Position numbers and translations under genes: made by a program. A stretch of 64,000 nt of DNA from Desulfuromonas sp. AOP6. GTDB lineage: Bacteria > Desulfobacterota > Desulfuromonadia > Desulfuromonadales > SZUA-540. The notes beneath the pieces were generated by a model that was not told the origin of the DNA, ran no database searches, and saw only the letters and a program-made list of their open reading frames with translations. The DNA lies in NCBI RefSeq assembly GCF_009731355.2, contig NZ_AP022810.1, positions 3,004,001 through 3,068,000 of the forward strand, given 5' to 3'. Positions 9,311-18,159 of the stretch are shown here, piece after piece (within the stretch, counting starts at the first letter, position 1; every line of letters begins with the position of its first letter).

Positions 9311-10564
9311 ATGGATGCGGTATTGAAACGTTACAAGTGGAACAAGAAGACCTTTTTCGCGATCGTCGATAAGTTTTCTTGCCCAGTTGATCCCTACGCC
9401 TCGGTCTACCTGAATACCCTCACTCATTTCAGACTGAGCACACAGTCACGATACGGAGGGGAACTATTGTTTGCGCTCAAATACTTCAATTCAAAAGGCA
9501 TTGACCTAACAGAGCGAGCGGTCTCTGGGAAGTTGCTCACCATGAGCGAGTACACCTCCTATTACGAGCACAGTGCAAAAAATGCTGGACACAGCAGTAA
9601 TGAGAAGGTCGTTCCACTGTTTGCTAATTCCGAAGACAAATCACTCCGAAACATTCTAGCGTCGAACACATTTCTAATTTCAAAAGTCTCCAATGGCACC
9701 CATCGGGGCCGTATCCATCGCCTTCGAATGTACCTGAACTGGTTGTTTGAACAGTTCCACGACCCGATTTCCGTTCGCCAGAACATTGAAGATCAACTCA
9801 ACAAGCTAACAATGAAGATGATTGCCGATGAGCAGTCCCTAAGATCTAAGGAGGATCAACAAACACGCCACCCAGAGGATGACGCAATACCGCCGGAAAT
9901 TTTTTGCAAGATGCTTGAGGTTATTCGTCCGATTTCCCCGAACAACCCATTCACCGAGCGCAACCGCCTGCGGAATTATTTAATCGTAAGCATTTTTCTC
10001 GACACGGGGATTCGGCGAGGCGCTCTGGCAAAACTAAAGTGTTCTGATCTGCGCTCTGACCAGTCTGGTTCGTCTCTTTGGATTTACCCGCACCATGACG
10101 ACTCTTCGGATCCAAGACACGAAAGACCAAACCAGAAGACCAAGTCTCATCTCGCGAACCTAAAACCAGAGCTCATGGATACGTTGCTTTTCTATATCGA
10201 GCATGTCCGGAATGAGGTACCTGGAGCACTTAATCACGACTTCATATTTGTCAGTGAAAGCAATTCCAGGGGAACGCAGGGGCAGCCGCTTGCCGCGAAA
10301 TCAATCAATGACATGTTCCTCACGCTTTCGAAAGTGCTGAATCATCGATTACACCCGCACCTCCTTCGACACATGTGGAACGACATATTCGATGACAAAG
10401 CCGATTATCAGAATTCCACATCAGGCTGGATTGAAGATGCCAGAAAGTATGCGATGGGCTGGTCGGCAAATTCAACGATGACGGACACCTATAACGATCG
10501 AAGAACGCACAAAAAAGTGCGCCAGATCATGCAGAAACATCAAGATATGGTGGATGCAAACTAA
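9311..10564 (+). CDS. Tyrosine recombinase, first of the trio
   Basis: A 417-residue site-specific recombinase of the phage integrase family. The SAM-like core-binding part covers roughly residues 25-160. The catalytic part shows Arg235 in DTGIRRGAL, the His-x-x-Arg-His box HPHLLRH (about 348-354), Trp384 in AMGWS and the nucleophile Tyr394 in TDTYNDRR, so the active site looks complete. The ATG at 9311 has no strong ribosome binding site. The stop overlaps the next start (TAATG). It is expected to act with the two following recombinases in moving the island. Confidence 0.88.
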   Translation: MDAVLKRYKWNKKTFFAIVDKFSCPVDPYASVYLNTLTHFRLSTQSRYGGELLFALKYFNSKGIDLTERAVSGKLLTMSEYTSYYEHSAKNAGHSSNEKVVPLFANSEDKSLRNILASNTFLISKVSNGTHRGRIHRLRMYLNWLFEQFHDPISVRQNIEDQLNKLTMKMIADEQSLRSKEDQQTRHPEDDAIPPEIFCKMLEVIRPISPNNPFTERNRLRNYLIVSIFLDTGIRRGALAKLKCSDLRSDQSGSSLWIYPHHDDSSDPRHERPNQKTKSHLANLKPELMDTLLFYIEHVRNEVPGALNHDFIFVSESNSRGTQGQPLAAKSINDMFLTLSKVLNHRLHPHLLRHMWNDIFDDKADYQNSTSGWIEDARKYAMGWSANSTMTDTYNDRRTHKKVRQIMQKHQDMVDAN

Positions 10565-12201
10565 TGATTAGCGTTCTGGCCGCCCAAGCAAGGGTTTATG
10601 AGCCACAAACACTGACTGCTAAAAGCGGTTTAACTGTCGATATAACGGGCAACGAGTGGCAGTTATTGCCAACTCCCGCTAAAGGATGGAAGTTTGATAT
10701 GAGCTGGATCTGGAATACCTCTATTCCAGATCTGGACAGGTCTCACATGTTGGCCGTATACTCGCACTACGCCAGAACAAAGGCAGCCAACACGACTACA
10801 ACGGTTGTCACCAATACGAAATCTTTAATGTTATTTGGAATCCCAGAGCTAGTTGCTCTACGCGCCAAATGGAGCGGTCTTCCAACACACCAAAAGAAGG
10901 GCCTCAATCAATTTTTTGGCACCTTGAGCAAGCTCGGTTACCGGGAGTATAAAGATCACCACGCCTTTACCAAGGCCAACCTAGACCCAGAACGTCCACA
11001 GATCTTCGATCCCCAAAAGGGTGCTCTTAGCGAACTGGAATTTGACAGTTTCTGTGCTTCACTGAACTTACGACTGCAGCTTTTTGACTGGCAGGTTGAG
11101 CGCCCGCTAGAGTTTTTTCAATCAAAATATTTGTTTGGCCCAATCAGGGCCGCCGTAAGCAACAAGTTATTAGCAGCGACGGTGCGCAGGCCTATTCAGC
11201 TATCGATGCTCAAGTGGAGCGATGTGCTTCCCGCTGGCCGTCGGTTTGACGATCCACGCATCGATCCATCCCATGAAGTAGGAAACCTTGGAATCGACCA
11301 GCTTCAGATAAGGTTTTTCCATGCAAAAGGTAACGGAATATCTTGGAGGACGACACCAGAAAAGCATCCTATCCCTCTAAATGCTAAGAACTCTGAGATC
11401 CTTACCAATTACAAGCGACTCTACATGCATGGCGTAAGGAGTTTACTGAAAAAAAACGGATGCAGCATTTCGCATCAGGAGTTGAGCAGTACGGTTTCCG
11501 ACATGCCAGTTTTCATCTTCGTGGACTTCTTCTCGCTGGAGATTGCATCACAAAACGACCTTAGTGCACTTTTCAACGACAAATCTCGTGCCCTGCATTT
11601 CGGCGAATCCACAATAACCATGAGCACACGACACGTCAGCGTTGAATCAAGCAGAGTCGATTGTTGCACAGTGACATCAAACAGAATCCGTCATACGGTC
11701 CTGACGCGGGGCGCTCAAGCGGGCTTAAGCGCAATAACGCTGGCAAAGATAACAGGCGTTACAGTGCCTGCGGCGAGACACTACATTAACCTTGATTACA
11801 ATTCGCGCCTGATGATTGACGATCTGTACGTCGGCTCTGATTTTCTGGCGGCTGTTTTCAGCAAACCGCTGGAACAGGTTTCGAACGATGAGATCGAAGT
11901 TCTCGACCATGAATTCAATGCGGTCGGCGGCTTGCGTGACAAACAAGGCTGCACTCCATGCTCGGCCACTACGGGACGTCCTATTGGCTGCTATGGCTGC
12001 AACAACTTCCGACCGATCCTGGAAGCCAACCACGGCAAAGTGCTGGAATTCGCAGTGCTGAAGCTTGAAGCGAATAGCAAAAATCTGCTTTCGCCTGAAG
12101 AAAAGCTCAGTGTCGAAAAGCTTGGCAAGCAGGTCAAATGGATTAAGCTGACCATTAACGTCTGCAACCAGGTACTGGAGACTCGGCGTGGCATTGAATA
12201 A
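10564..12201 (+). CDS. Tyrosine recombinase-like protein, second of the trio
   Basis: A 545-residue protein. Integrase-like signatures are an arginine in TVRRPIQLSMLKW near residue 208, then NRIRHTVLTRGAQAGLS and ARHYINLDY about 30 residues later, which supply Arg-His and the presumed His-x-Tyr catalytic end. The C-terminal part has a cysteine cluster (GCTPCSATTGRPIGCYGC), probably a metal site. It starts with the ATG that overlaps the previous stop by one base and overlaps the next gene by 14 bases. Homology to integrases is more distant than in the first gene. Family assignment rests on motif order and context. Confidence 0.78.
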   Translation: MISVLAAQARVYEPQTLTAKSGLTVDITGNEWQLLPTPAKGWKFDMSWIWNTSIPDLDRSHMLAVYSHYARTKAANTTTTVVTNTKSLMLFGIPELVALRAKWSGLPTHQKKGLNQFFGTLSKLGYREYKDHHAFTKANLDPERPQIFDPQKGALSELEFDSFCASLNLRLQLFDWQVERPLEFFQSKYLFGPIRAAVSNKLLAATVRRPIQLSMLKWSDVLPAGRRFDDPRIDPSHEVGNLGIDQLQIRFFHAKGNGISWRTTPEKHPIPLNAKNSEILTNYKRLYMHGVRSLLKKNGCSISHQELSSTVSDMPVFIFVDFFSLEIASQNDLSALFNDKSRALHFGESTITMSTRHVSVESSRVDCCTVTSNRIRHTVLTRGAQAGLSAITLAKITGVTVPAARHYINLDYNSRLMIDDLYVGSDFLAAVFSKPLEQVSNDEIEVLDHEFNAVGGLRDKQGCTPCSATTGRPIGCYGCNNFRPILEANHGKVLEFAVLKLEANSKNLLSPEEKLSVEKLGKQVKWIKLTINVCNQVLETRRGIE

Positions 12202-14515
12202 GTACCTCGATCGTACCGAATCGCTGATTAAGCAATACAAGGAAGTCGCCACATTCGAACAGTTCCAGACCCCCACAGGGGACTACGCAACATTTGATGA
12301 TCTTATCTGGTTCTATGTCGACCCGAACACAGGCCATAAAACTCGTATACTGACAGGACGACACGGCACTAAAGGACGCGGTCCTGCCGGTTCAGGCGCT
12401 GATAATGTACTGCCAAAACCATACGGTGACCTTGTCAAGGTCTTCATTATCGAATGCTTTAATCTCTCGATCTCTAATAGAACAAAAACCACTTGGGTTG
12501 GCTATGCAAGAAAATTACTTTCTTCCATGCACGGCCACCTCTACCAGCAAACCCCCTCCTCCATCATTGACTGCATCCACGGCTGCCGCGTGTATTTTGT
12601 CATACCGTTCATCAATTTCTGTGAAAAGCATGGGTTAGTTCCAAAGAATTCTCAGCGGCTTCGGTCTTTTATCAAAGATGCCCGCGATCGAACTGGTCAA
12701 GAGGCGGACTCACAAAGAAATCAAAAAATGGCTAGTGAAGACACCATCAAAGCCATTGGGGCCGTCTATGCCAAAACACTAAACAATCTCATCAATGAAC
12801 GCCCAGAACCTGGCGACTTTCGTGATGCGCTTGCCTCCTTCGTGGCACTACTTTGCTTAGCGGCCCCGAACCGAGCAAGTGCTGAAGTGCCACTTCTTCC
12901 AAACCAGAAACTCATGTCCTACTCCGAAGGTGATCGGCCCAAAGTTTTTTACATGGACTGGCCTGGCAGCAAAGGCTTTCAAGACAACCGCAACCATATA
13001 CTTCGAGACCTCGCACCCCTGGTTGAAAAGGGTCTCGACTACTTCTCCGAAGCCTGTCAGCCTGGCCGTATCCTTGCTCGTTACTACATAAACCCAGACC
13101 AGAAGCTTTGCACGCTGCTTGGCGACTTCCCTATCGAATCTGAAAGAAAAGCACGTCTTGAACTCGACAAAAAACCGCATCTTTTTCAGTTGGGTTACGC
13201 GCTAGGCTTTTACGGAATTGATGACGAGGTTTACGTCTATTCAGAAGATAGTAGCTACAAGAAGAGACATTGCAGGCTCAAAACGAGCGATAACTTGTCC
13301 AAGCGCACCTCTTGTTGGCGACCAAAAAAAATCGCAGATCTTCAGACGGAAGATTTGATCTCCTCCAATGCCGTGAAGAATCCAGCTCGGCCTGGCTTGT
13401 ACAAGCTACTGAATTGTCATTTTCAGGGCAAATATGCAAAGAAGTTTGATCCAGATAACAACCGCCTGATTACCGTTGAGAAAATCGAGGGTTTATTGTT
13501 TGATCTCCACAGAAATTCCTTCCCAAGCTTTCCATTTGGCTTTTCGACCGGCGGTCAAACCCAAACAAAAATGGACGGCGCGCTTTTCTGTGTTTTAGGC
13601 TACCAATACTACGGCCAAGGAGCCATTAGAAAGGGGGGTGGAACACCAGGCGGATCGAACTTCTATACGCTTCTGACCCCCGCAAGCCTAGCTCAAAACG
13701 CTGCTAGGGATATCGGTCGTAGGGGTTTGCTTTTCACACGTCGTGGTTTTTCCTCACGTCTTTTTTTGAATTACCATCAACTTCGTCATTACACCAATAC
13801 CCTGGCTGACAGAAGCGGCATACCCAACGAAATCATTACGGCCTGGTCTGGACGAAAAAGTTGCGAACAGACGTACGAGTACATCCACACGAGTCACGCT
13901 GAGCGCACTTCCAGAGTTAAAGAAGTTCAGGCAACGGCAAACGAGACCACACAACCAATTCGCTGGGTTTCAAGAGACGACATCGAAAAAGAACTTAACC
14001 TGCCTGCAAGTGCGACATCTACCGGTGTTTGCGTCCAGAATCTTATCACGAGCCCTTGCGACTACCTCAACGACTTTATTTCAAGCTGTTTCCTATGCCC
14101 TAGCTCATGCCATGTGGCTGGAGATCAGAATGCAATTGATGTCCTTGACCGGGACCATCAGTTTCAATGCCGACGGCTGGAAACCATTGAGAAGGACAAG
14201 CGCTTGACCGTTTCGATGACAATGCAGGACTGGTTCATCACACACACGCGGAACACAGGCATATTGTCACAACTTATTCAATTGATGAAAGAGACACCCA
14301 AAGAAACAGTCATTACCTTCAACTTGAAGCTTGCGCAATTCAACCTTGTGAATGTTCGAACAAAGCAGATCGAACATGTCGCGGCGAAACTCTCTAATAC
14401 CGAACATGCCCTCAGTAAGGCTCTGGAGCGACACAAAAAGTCTAAGAATCAACCAGAACCCAACAGAGAACTGACAACATTATTGGCCACATACAACCTC
14501 ACGGAGATCGGTTAG
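12188..14515 (+). CDS. Large tyrosine recombinase-like protein, third of the trio
   Basis: A 775-residue protein starting at GTG with GGAG 7 bases upstream. The recombinase signature lies near residues 530-570: NYHQLRHYTNTLADRSG (His-x-x-Arg-His), then AWSGRKSCEQTYEYIHTSH with Trp and the likely nucleophile Tyr. A cysteine-rich segment near 615-645 (CDYLNDFISSCFLCPSSC) may bind zinc. The long N-terminal half is not recognised. Its stop codon abuts the ATG of the next gene, so all recombinases are probably made from one message. Three dissimilar recombinases in a row recall trio-type mobile elements such as Tn554-like TnpA/TnpB/TnpC systems. Confidence 0.78.
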   Translation: MALNKYLDRTESLIKQYKEVATFEQFQTPTGDYATFDDLIWFYVDPNTGHKTRILTGRHGTKGRGPAGSGADNVLPKPYGDLVKVFIIECFNLSISNRTKTTWVGYARKLLSSMHGHLYQQTPSSIIDCIHGCRVYFVIPFINFCEKHGLVPKNSQRLRSFIKDARDRTGQEADSQRNQKMASEDTIKAIGAVYAKTLNNLINERPEPGDFRDALASFVALLCLAAPNRASAEVPLLPNQKLMSYSEGDRPKVFYMDWPGSKGFQDNRNHILRDLAPLVEKGLDYFSEACQPGRILARYYINPDQKLCTLLGDFPIESERKARLELDKKPHLFQLGYALGFYGIDDEVYVYSEDSSYKKRHCRLKTSDNLSKRTSCWRPKKIADLQTEDLISSNAVKNPARPGLYKLLNCHFQGKYAKKFDPDNNRLITVEKIEGLLFDLHRNSFPSFPFGFSTGGQTQTKMDGALFCVLGYQYYGQGAIRKGGGTPGGSNFYTLLTPASLAQNAARDIGRRGLLFTRRGFSSRLFLNYHQLRHYTNTLADRSGIPNEIITAWSGRKSCEQTYEYIHTSHAERTSRVKEVQATANETTQPIRWVSRDDIEKELNLPASATSTGVCVQNLITSPCDYLNDFISSCFLCPSSCHVAGDQNAIDVLDRDHQFQCRRLETIEKDKRLTVSMTMQDWFITHTRNTGILSQLIQLMKETPKETVITFNLKLAQFNLVNVRTKQIEHVAAKLSNTEHALSKALERHKKSKNQPEPNRELTTLLATYNLTEIG

Positions 14516-14938
14516 ATGGCTTCACCCAGTATCACGACACAAGACCAACGTCGAATCGAACGCCTGATTGCCAATTGGAAAGGGAAGTTGAGTTGGAAGC
14601 TGCTTACGAAAGCAGTTGAACTACAGCTTGGAATCAAGACCACACGTCAAACACTGTGCACATACACAGGCATTTACAACAAGTACAAAAAACAAAAGGC
14701 CGACCTTCGTGGAGTTACACCAGAGGTCACTTCGCGCATCACACGCGCAGATGTCGCCGCTCAAGAGCGTATTGCTCGGCTTGAAAGAGACGTCAGAGAC
14801 CTCGAAGAAAAGAATGCTCAGCAGCTACGCATGATTGACAGGATGCTCGCCAACGCATCATCGATCCCGAATTTAGATCTTAGGGAGCTAGTAAAGGAAC
14901 GGCCGGAAGAATTAAAAAAAGGACCCAGGCATGAGTAA
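14516..14938 (+). CDS. Small coiled-coil accessory protein of the recombinase operon
   Basis: A 140-residue charged protein. The N-terminal ~60 residues look like a small helical DNA-binding domain (RRIERLIANWKGKLSWKLL). Residues about 85-125 form a heptad-like coiled coil (RIARLERDVRDLEEKN). Small proteins of this kind follow the recombinases in Tn554-like and other trio elements, where TnpC-type partners influence orientation or efficiency; that role here is an inference. GGAG precedes the ATG. It overlaps the following ttcA by 8 bases. Confidence 0.65.
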   Translation: MASPSITTQDQRRIERLIANWKGKLSWKLLTKAVELQLGIKTTRQTLCTYTGIYNKYKKQKADLRGVTPEVTSRITRADVAAQERIARLERDVRDLEEKNAQQLRMIDRMLANASSIPNLDLRELVKERPEELKKGPRHE

Positions 14939-15710
14939 AGCCAGTGAAAAGAGCTTAAACCTCATCTATCGGAATGTCGGCAGGGCAGTAGGCGACTATC
15001 AGATGATCGAGGATGGCGACAAAATTCTGGTTGGGATAAGCGGGGGGAAGGACTCCTGGACGCTGTTTCACACCCTGCTACGGTTGCAGCGACGTGCGCC
15101 GATCCGCTATGAACTGATCCCAGTTACAATCCATCCGGGCTTTGGATCGTTTGATTGTGACCCTATCGCCAAGGAAGTGGCACGCCACGGGCTGTCTCTT
15201 CACATTGAGACCACACAAGGGGCGGAAATTATCGAGCAGCACCTGCGTCCCGGAAGTTCCTACTGTGCCTTCTGCGCCCGTTTAAGGCGCGGCGCCCTCT
15301 ATGGGGTGGCTGACAGACTACAATGCAACAAAGTGGCGCTGGGGCACCATTTGGATGACGCGATCGAAACCCTGCTACTCAATCAGTTCTACTCTGGCAC
15401 CCTAGCCGCTATGAGTGCCAAAATGCTCGCCGACAATGGACGTCATACAGTCATCCGACCGCTAATCTATGTTGAAGAGAAATGGATTAAGGAATGGGCA
15501 TCAAGCGTGATGCGTCCCCTGGTTGGGTGCGGTTGTCCGCAAGAGGCCCTTGACGACCAAAAGCGGCAAAAGATAAAGGCACTGCTCAGCCAGCTGCAGG
15601 ACGACATTCCGCACATCAAACAAAGCCTGCTCAATGCCCTGCGCAACGTTCAGCCTCGCCACCTGCTGGATGGCAACCTCATCAGTGGTTCAGGAAAGAA
15701 AAAAACCTAG
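14931..15710 (+). CDS. ttcA: Complete TtcA homologue carried by the island (presumed rescue copy)
   Basis: A 259-residue tRNA-cytidine(32) 2-sulfurtransferase homologue. PP-loop SGGKDS at 37-42; Fe-S cysteines CAFC at 112-115 and a third in GCGCP (200/202); ALGHHLDDAIETLLLNQFY at about 136-154. It is collinear with, and clearly related to, the two halves of the backbone gene, but not identical, so it is a homologue and not a duplication made on insertion. It begins inside the end of the preceding gene (ATGA-type overlap), which makes it the fifth gene of the recombinase operon. Around the PP-loop its DNA differs from the target at several codon third positions, which could reduce self-insertion. 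A rescue role is inferred. Confidence 0.9.
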   Translation: MSKASEKSLNLIYRNVGRAVGDYQMIEDGDKILVGISGGKDSWTLFHTLLRLQRRAPIRYELIPVTIHPGFGSFDCDPIAKEVARHGLSLHIETTQGAEIIEQHLRPGSSYCAFCARLRRGALYGVADRLQCNKVALGHHLDDAIETLLLNQFYSGTLAAMSAKMLADNGRHTVIRPLIYVEEKWIKEWASSVMRPLVGCGCPQEALDDQKRQKIKALLSQLQDDIPHIKQSLLNALRNVQPRHLLDGNLISGSGKKKT

Positions 15711-16065
15711 GGAGCAACCAAGATCGCCCTTGGCCACCACATGGATGACATCGTTGAGACGATGTTTCTGAACATGTTCTTTCAGACCAAGTTGTCAGCC
15801 ATGCCGCCAAAGCTCCTCAGTGACGACAAGTGCAATGTTGCTATCCGGCCATTGACTTACTGCCGGGGGAAAGGACATCGCACAGGTTATACGCGACCGG
15901 GCGTAGCCCATCATCCTGAAAAACCTATGCGGCTCTCAAGAAGATCTGAAGCGACAAGCTGTAAAGGCAATGCTTAGTGAGTGGGACAAAGACCAATCGG
16001 ACCGTGTAGCTAACATCTTCAGAAGCCTGCAAAACCTGAAGCCATCGCAACTTGCCGATACGGCC
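15711..16065 (+). pseudogene. ttcA: Decayed 3' fragment of a gammaproteobacterial-type ttcA
   Basis: Immediately after the TAG of the intact island copy the sequence reads [18 protein letters not shown] and then [16 protein letters not shown], the style of the longer TtcA known from Gammaproteobacteria. After TYC the frame shifts near 15866, giving [11 protein letters not shown], a stop, then [18 protein letters not shown] and [15 protein letters not shown], ending near SQLADT. The fragment lacks the N-terminal half, including the PP-loop and CxxC. With one frameshift and one stop it cannot be functional. It differs from both other ttcA genes here and is best read as a fossil of an earlier host or an earlier carried copy. 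Confidence 0.85.
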
Positions 16066-16148
16066 TATTCGAATTCAGTTCGCTGCATATCAATCCACTT
16101 TTGGCAACCCAAGAAGAGAAAAGAAAAAGCCTCCCTCTCACGAACTCT

Positions 16149-16391
16149 TCAACGGCAAGCTATGACAGCCTTTTCCACTTCAGAAACAAGGGTTGAGGGT
16201 CGGATACGAAGAGCTTCACAAATAAGAAAAAGAGTCCTCAAGCTGGGCTGGCGTAACCCTCTCTCCAACAGAGAAATGTACGTCCTATCTAAACCGCACT
16301 GAAGGGCTAAAGCCTCTTGGGAGAGTTTTGCTTCCGCTCTCTTCCCTTTTAGCACAGTCCCAAAAGCTATTTCCAAGGATGCAACACTCAT
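16149..16391 (-). CDS. Small XRE-family helix-turn-helix regulator
   Basis: An 80-residue protein that is almost entirely one XRE/Cro-type [22 protein letters not shown], then [17 protein letters not shown] and [15 protein letters not shown]. It probably binds DNA as a dimer. Its start codon lies inside an inverted repeat at 16377-16404, which suggests autoregulation. It points away from the small gene at 16492. The regulated target is unknown; the neighbouring defence genes are candidates. Confidence 0.8.
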   Translation of the reverse strand: MSVASLEIAFGTVLKGKRAEAKLSQEALALQCGLDRTYISLLERGLRQPSLRTLFLICEALRIRPSTLVSEVEKAVIACR

Positions 16392-16404
16392 ATTGTGTGC
16401 ATCC
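16377..16404. promoter_or_regulatory. Operator-like inverted repeat over the XRE start codon
   Basis: GGATGCAACAC and GTGTGCATCC form a near-perfect inverted repeat (one extra A in the left arm) around TCATATT. It covers the ATG of the XRE gene (complement of 16389-16391), a common arrangement for self-repression. Confidence 0.5.
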
Positions 16405-16431
16405 TAGATTTCCCGTGACTGTCAGTCCACG

Positions 16432-16441
16432 GACTATAGTC
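16432..16441. promoter_or_regulatory. 10-base palindrome upstream of the small gene at 16492
   Basis: GACTATAGTC is a perfect palindrome. A possible -10 box TATACT lies at 16460-16465, without a good -35. This may be part of the promoter of the 78-residue gene. Confidence 0.35.
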
Positions 16442-16491
16442 TTCTTTTATGATTTCTGATATACTTTTTCAAAACAACAGGGGAGAGAGAG

Positions 16492-16728
16492 ATGACTGCT
16501 GAGGATAGACCCAAGGAACAGAATGAGCGTATTACTACTGGATTTAAAATTTCGAAAGTCTTGGCTAAGCGTATGGAAAATTATCTTGATTCGCCCAATT
16601 CGGGAGTGAAATCAAAAACCGAACTTTTCAGTCGAGCGTTGACTGAGTACCTGGACCTTGAAGAGAAAATCATAGATGAACTTGAAAAAGAGAGGGAAAA
16701 GATTAAGAGACGTCTGAGAGGGTTGTGA
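16492..16728 (+). CDS. Small ribbon-helix-helix-like protein
   Basis: A 78-residue charged protein. The middle (TGFKISKVLAKRMENYLDSP followed by KSKTELFSRALTEYLDLEEK) resembles a ribbon-helix-helix fold with a beta strand then two helices, and a basic coiled-coil tail follows. A GGGGAGAGAG stretch precedes the ATG. No toxin-sized partner gene is adjacent, so it may be a stand-alone regulator and not an antitoxin. The family call is tentative. Confidence 0.6.
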   Translation: MTAEDRPKEQNERITTGFKISKVLAKRMENYLDSPNSGVKSKTELFSRALTEYLDLEEKIIDELEKEREKIKRRLRGL

Positions 16729-16791
16729 CGATAGAGGGGGCCTGCTCTTGGCAAATCCTGTTCGCCACCTAATCAGAGGCGTAGAACGTGC

Positions 16792-18159
16792 TTAATTATT
16801 TTCAAAATGGATAGTGAAGGTTTCCTGCCGTTTCCCAAGAGTTCCGTCCTTGCGGAATCTTGTACCATAGAGCTGAAAGTTGATTTCCTTCTCTGTGGCA
16901 ATGACACTGGTGGCATTGATTCGAGCCCGGACCGTTTTCCCCCGCCACTTGAGAACTACGATATCCCCTTTTTCGATTCCGATGACGTCTCGGCAGAGTT
17001 CAGACTTTTCTTGCTCAAGAGAATTTTCCCAGTCCTCTAGATAGTGCTCTAATTCTCGCCATGCATGTCTAGCCTCAAAGAACGCACCCTTTCCGTCTTT
17101 ACCGAACCACAGCCGATCAAGAAGAGCCAACCGATCACTTGGAATAGATTTTTCCATGTCATAAAATGAGGAGACAAACATCCCAAGGATATCTTCAGCG
17201 TCTTTAAGATTGCGCAAGCGGTCTGCGTAAGGACGTAACTTCTCCCTGCCCAAAGCTGCTGGGAGATGAACATCCTGTTTCGACAACAGCTTTAGTGGAA
17301 GAAGGTGCTGAAGAGGGAGGCGAATTGTTTCTACTCTGATCGGTCCAGAATCCCATAATTGTCTCACTTCGCCCTGAAGCCAAACATCATGGGCTGACAC
17401 ACATAGCAAAGTCTTGGCATTGGCAAATTCACCTGGTGAGCTCGCGTACCGAATCGACCACGCCTGCTCAGAGTCCGAGAGCTCAGATGCAACATGGGAA
17501 AGCTTGTATTCTCTCACAAGATGAACTAGATGAGAAATCCTCTGTTGCAATAATGGGGAAAGGCGAACAATGATAGTCGGCACGCTGCCGTATAGACTTC
17601 CGTTTTTTTCTGGAGGGAATAACAGCACCTGGCTCTTTGCCAGAGGGAGGAGTTTTTCAACTAGCCCTTTGAGACTTTGAAGGGCACCAGCGAGGGTTGC
17701 ATTCAAATCACTATTATTAAGCCAGTCTTCATATTTATTCTGAATCAGAATCAAGATTTGCGCCGCAAGGTCTGACTCAAGGGATCCAATACCATCATGT
17801 CGTAGCTCGCACGCGATGGGATGGGCTCCGCCAGCCCTAATTTCCTTGAGAGCTTGTTTCATAAACCCTAGCTGCAATACCGAGAGCTTGATCGTCTCTC
17901 CGGCCTTTGTGGTTTTCTGGTGTCTTGTAGAAATCTCTCTTTGGGATTCTTCCTTGAAGGCCTTAAGCGGAGGCCGCTTCAGGATTCGACCTGCCTTCAA
18001 TTTTGCCCAGTATCCTCGTGGTGGCTTGGGAACCTGGAGTCTCTGGCAGAGTTTTCCAAGAGCAACATCCGAGATCCCGAGGTCTTTTGCCACTTCGCTC
18101 GCAGGGCGTTCCCAAATAAGAGCAAACAAAGCTTCACGATTTATCTTTTCTTTACCCAT
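16792..18159 (-). CDS. Uncharacterised 455-residue protein with N-terminal HTH-like region
   Basis: Not recognised beyond its first ~60 residues, where EALFALIWERPASEVAKDLG and ISDVALGKLCQRLQVPKPPRG look like a helix-turn-helix followed by the motif PPRGYWAKL. The middle is helical. The last ~90 residues (GDIVVLKWRGKTVRARINAT) look beta-rich. No catalytic motif stands out, and there is no signal peptide or membrane segment. It stands alone, convergent with the small gene at 16492. AAGG sits directly before the ATG. Presence in a defence island suggests, but does not show, a DNA-related role. Confidence 0.7.
   Translation of the reverse strand: MGKEKINREALFALIWERPASEVAKDLGISDVALGKLCQRLQVPKPPRGYWAKLKAGRILKRPPLKAFKEESQREISTRHQKTTKAGETIKLSVLQLGFMKQALKEIRAGGAHPIACELRHDGIGSLESDLAAQILILIQNKYEDWLNNSDLNATLAGALQSLKGLVEKLLPLAKSQVLLFPPEKNGSLYGSVPTIIVRLSPLLQQRISHLVHLVREYKLSHVASELSDSEQAWSIRYASSPGEFANAKTLLCVSAHDVWLQGEVRQLWDSGPIRVETIRLPLQHLLPLKLLSKQDVHLPAALGREKLRPYADRLRNLKDAEDILGMFVSSFYDMEKSIPSDRLALLDRLWFGKDGKGAFFEARHAWRELEHYLEDWENSLEQEKSELCRDVIGIEKGDIVVLKWRGKTVRARINATSVIATEKEINFQLYGTRFRKDGTLGKRQETFTIHFENN

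Noticed and set aside
15741-15977. Independent 78-residue gene
   Set aside because: It is one frame of the decayed gammaproteobacterial-type ttcA; the second half continues that protein in another frame.
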